Below, piece by piece: positions 33,923 to 34,022 of a DNA stretch of 34,022 nt; within the stretch, counting starts at the first letter, position 1, and each line of letters opens with the position of its first letter. The notes beneath the pieces were generated by a model. That model was given only the letters and a program-made list of their open reading frames with translations, had not been told where the DNA came from and did no database searches. The translations under genes and the position numbers were made by a program. Source of the stretch: a bacterium (GTDB lineage: Bacteria; Myxococcota_A; UBA9160; UBA6930); contig JAAETT010000232.1 in NCBI GenBank assembly GCA_024228115.1, forward strand, positions 1-34,022. Direction: 5' to 3'.

Positions 33923-34022
33923 CGTGGGATTCTCGGTTGAATTGTTGCGGTGAGTAGGGTCTGGGGCGCCCGGGACCGCGAAGGCTCCGGATCGGGTGTG
34001 AGCCGGGGTTGCCCTGGAAGCC
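33923..34022. other. Last 100 bases, no gene seen
   Basis: After the PAS protein stop there is no recognisable coding frame, hairpin with U-tract or repeat up to the edge. The sequence GGGCGCCC (33965-33972) is a short palindrome and probably chance. Confidence 0.4.

Noticed and set aside
1-34022. CRISPR array, tRNA or rRNA genes, or prophage
   Set aside because: No regularly spaced direct repeats, cloverleaf sequences, rRNA core motifs or phage structural genes were seen on reading through both strands.

Overview
This is a gene-dense, high-GC window from an aerobic, Gram-negative bacterium. The Gram-negative call rests on a TonB-dependent outer-membrane receptor, an RND efflux pump with its periplasmic adaptor, MurA, and a likely lipoprotein. 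Aerobic life is suggested by BluB, which needs O2. The gene mix (a fused two-half CaiB/BaiF CoA-transferase, SDR, 2-hydroxyacid dehydrogenase, hybrid winged-helix/ATPase regulator) would fit the former Deltaproteobacteria (Myxococcota or Binatota-like), but no rRNA or other strong marker is present, so the lineage is a guess. There are no tRNA, rRNA or CRISPR features that I can see.

Layout. 1-232: the C-terminal tail of what looks like a transposase, then an 87-bp almost perfect palindrome directly before murA. 233-1528: murA with Asp in place of the usual catalytic Cys. 1593-4783 (minus): nitroreductase-family protein, MFS transporter, Tat-exported aldo/keto reductase with a ferredoxin-like tail. 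4913-5284: a small hypothetical membrane protein. 5294-9717 (minus): RND permease and adaptor in one operon, with a G9 tract in the leader. 9948-15156: SDR, TerB-like protein (minus), then a tight pair of 2-hydroxyacid dehydrogenase and two-half CoA-transferase.

15254-25833 is the main coherent block, a cobalamin (vitamin B12) locus on the plus strand. cobT-cobS-cobC-bluB make and attach the lower ligand 5,6-dimethylbenzimidazole. A clear cobalamin riboswitch follows, and after it btuB-btuF-cobQ-cobU-btuC-btuD-cobO, in which outer-membrane and inner-membrane import genes alternate with late assembly genes. Most junctions overlap by 1-13 bases or are nearly contiguous, so each half is probably an operon. 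Corrin-ring genes, cbiA/cobB and cbiB/cobD are not in the window, so the locus covers import, adenosylation, amidation and nucleotide-loop assembly only.

25854-30029: two divergent regulators (winged-helix/AAA/TPR-like regulator and LuxR-type regulator) sharing a promoter region that has three in-phase GTGAG repeats. 30083-33922: lipoprotein-like protein, uracil-DNA glycosylase superfamily protein, PhzF-like protein, zinc-ribbon membrane protein, and a membrane PAS protein that stops before any output domain. I found no convincing wholly new system. The most unusual items are the 42-bp-arm palindrome next to the transposase tail, the Asp-type MurA, the interleaved B12 import/assembly operon, and the repeat-bearing divergent regulator pair.
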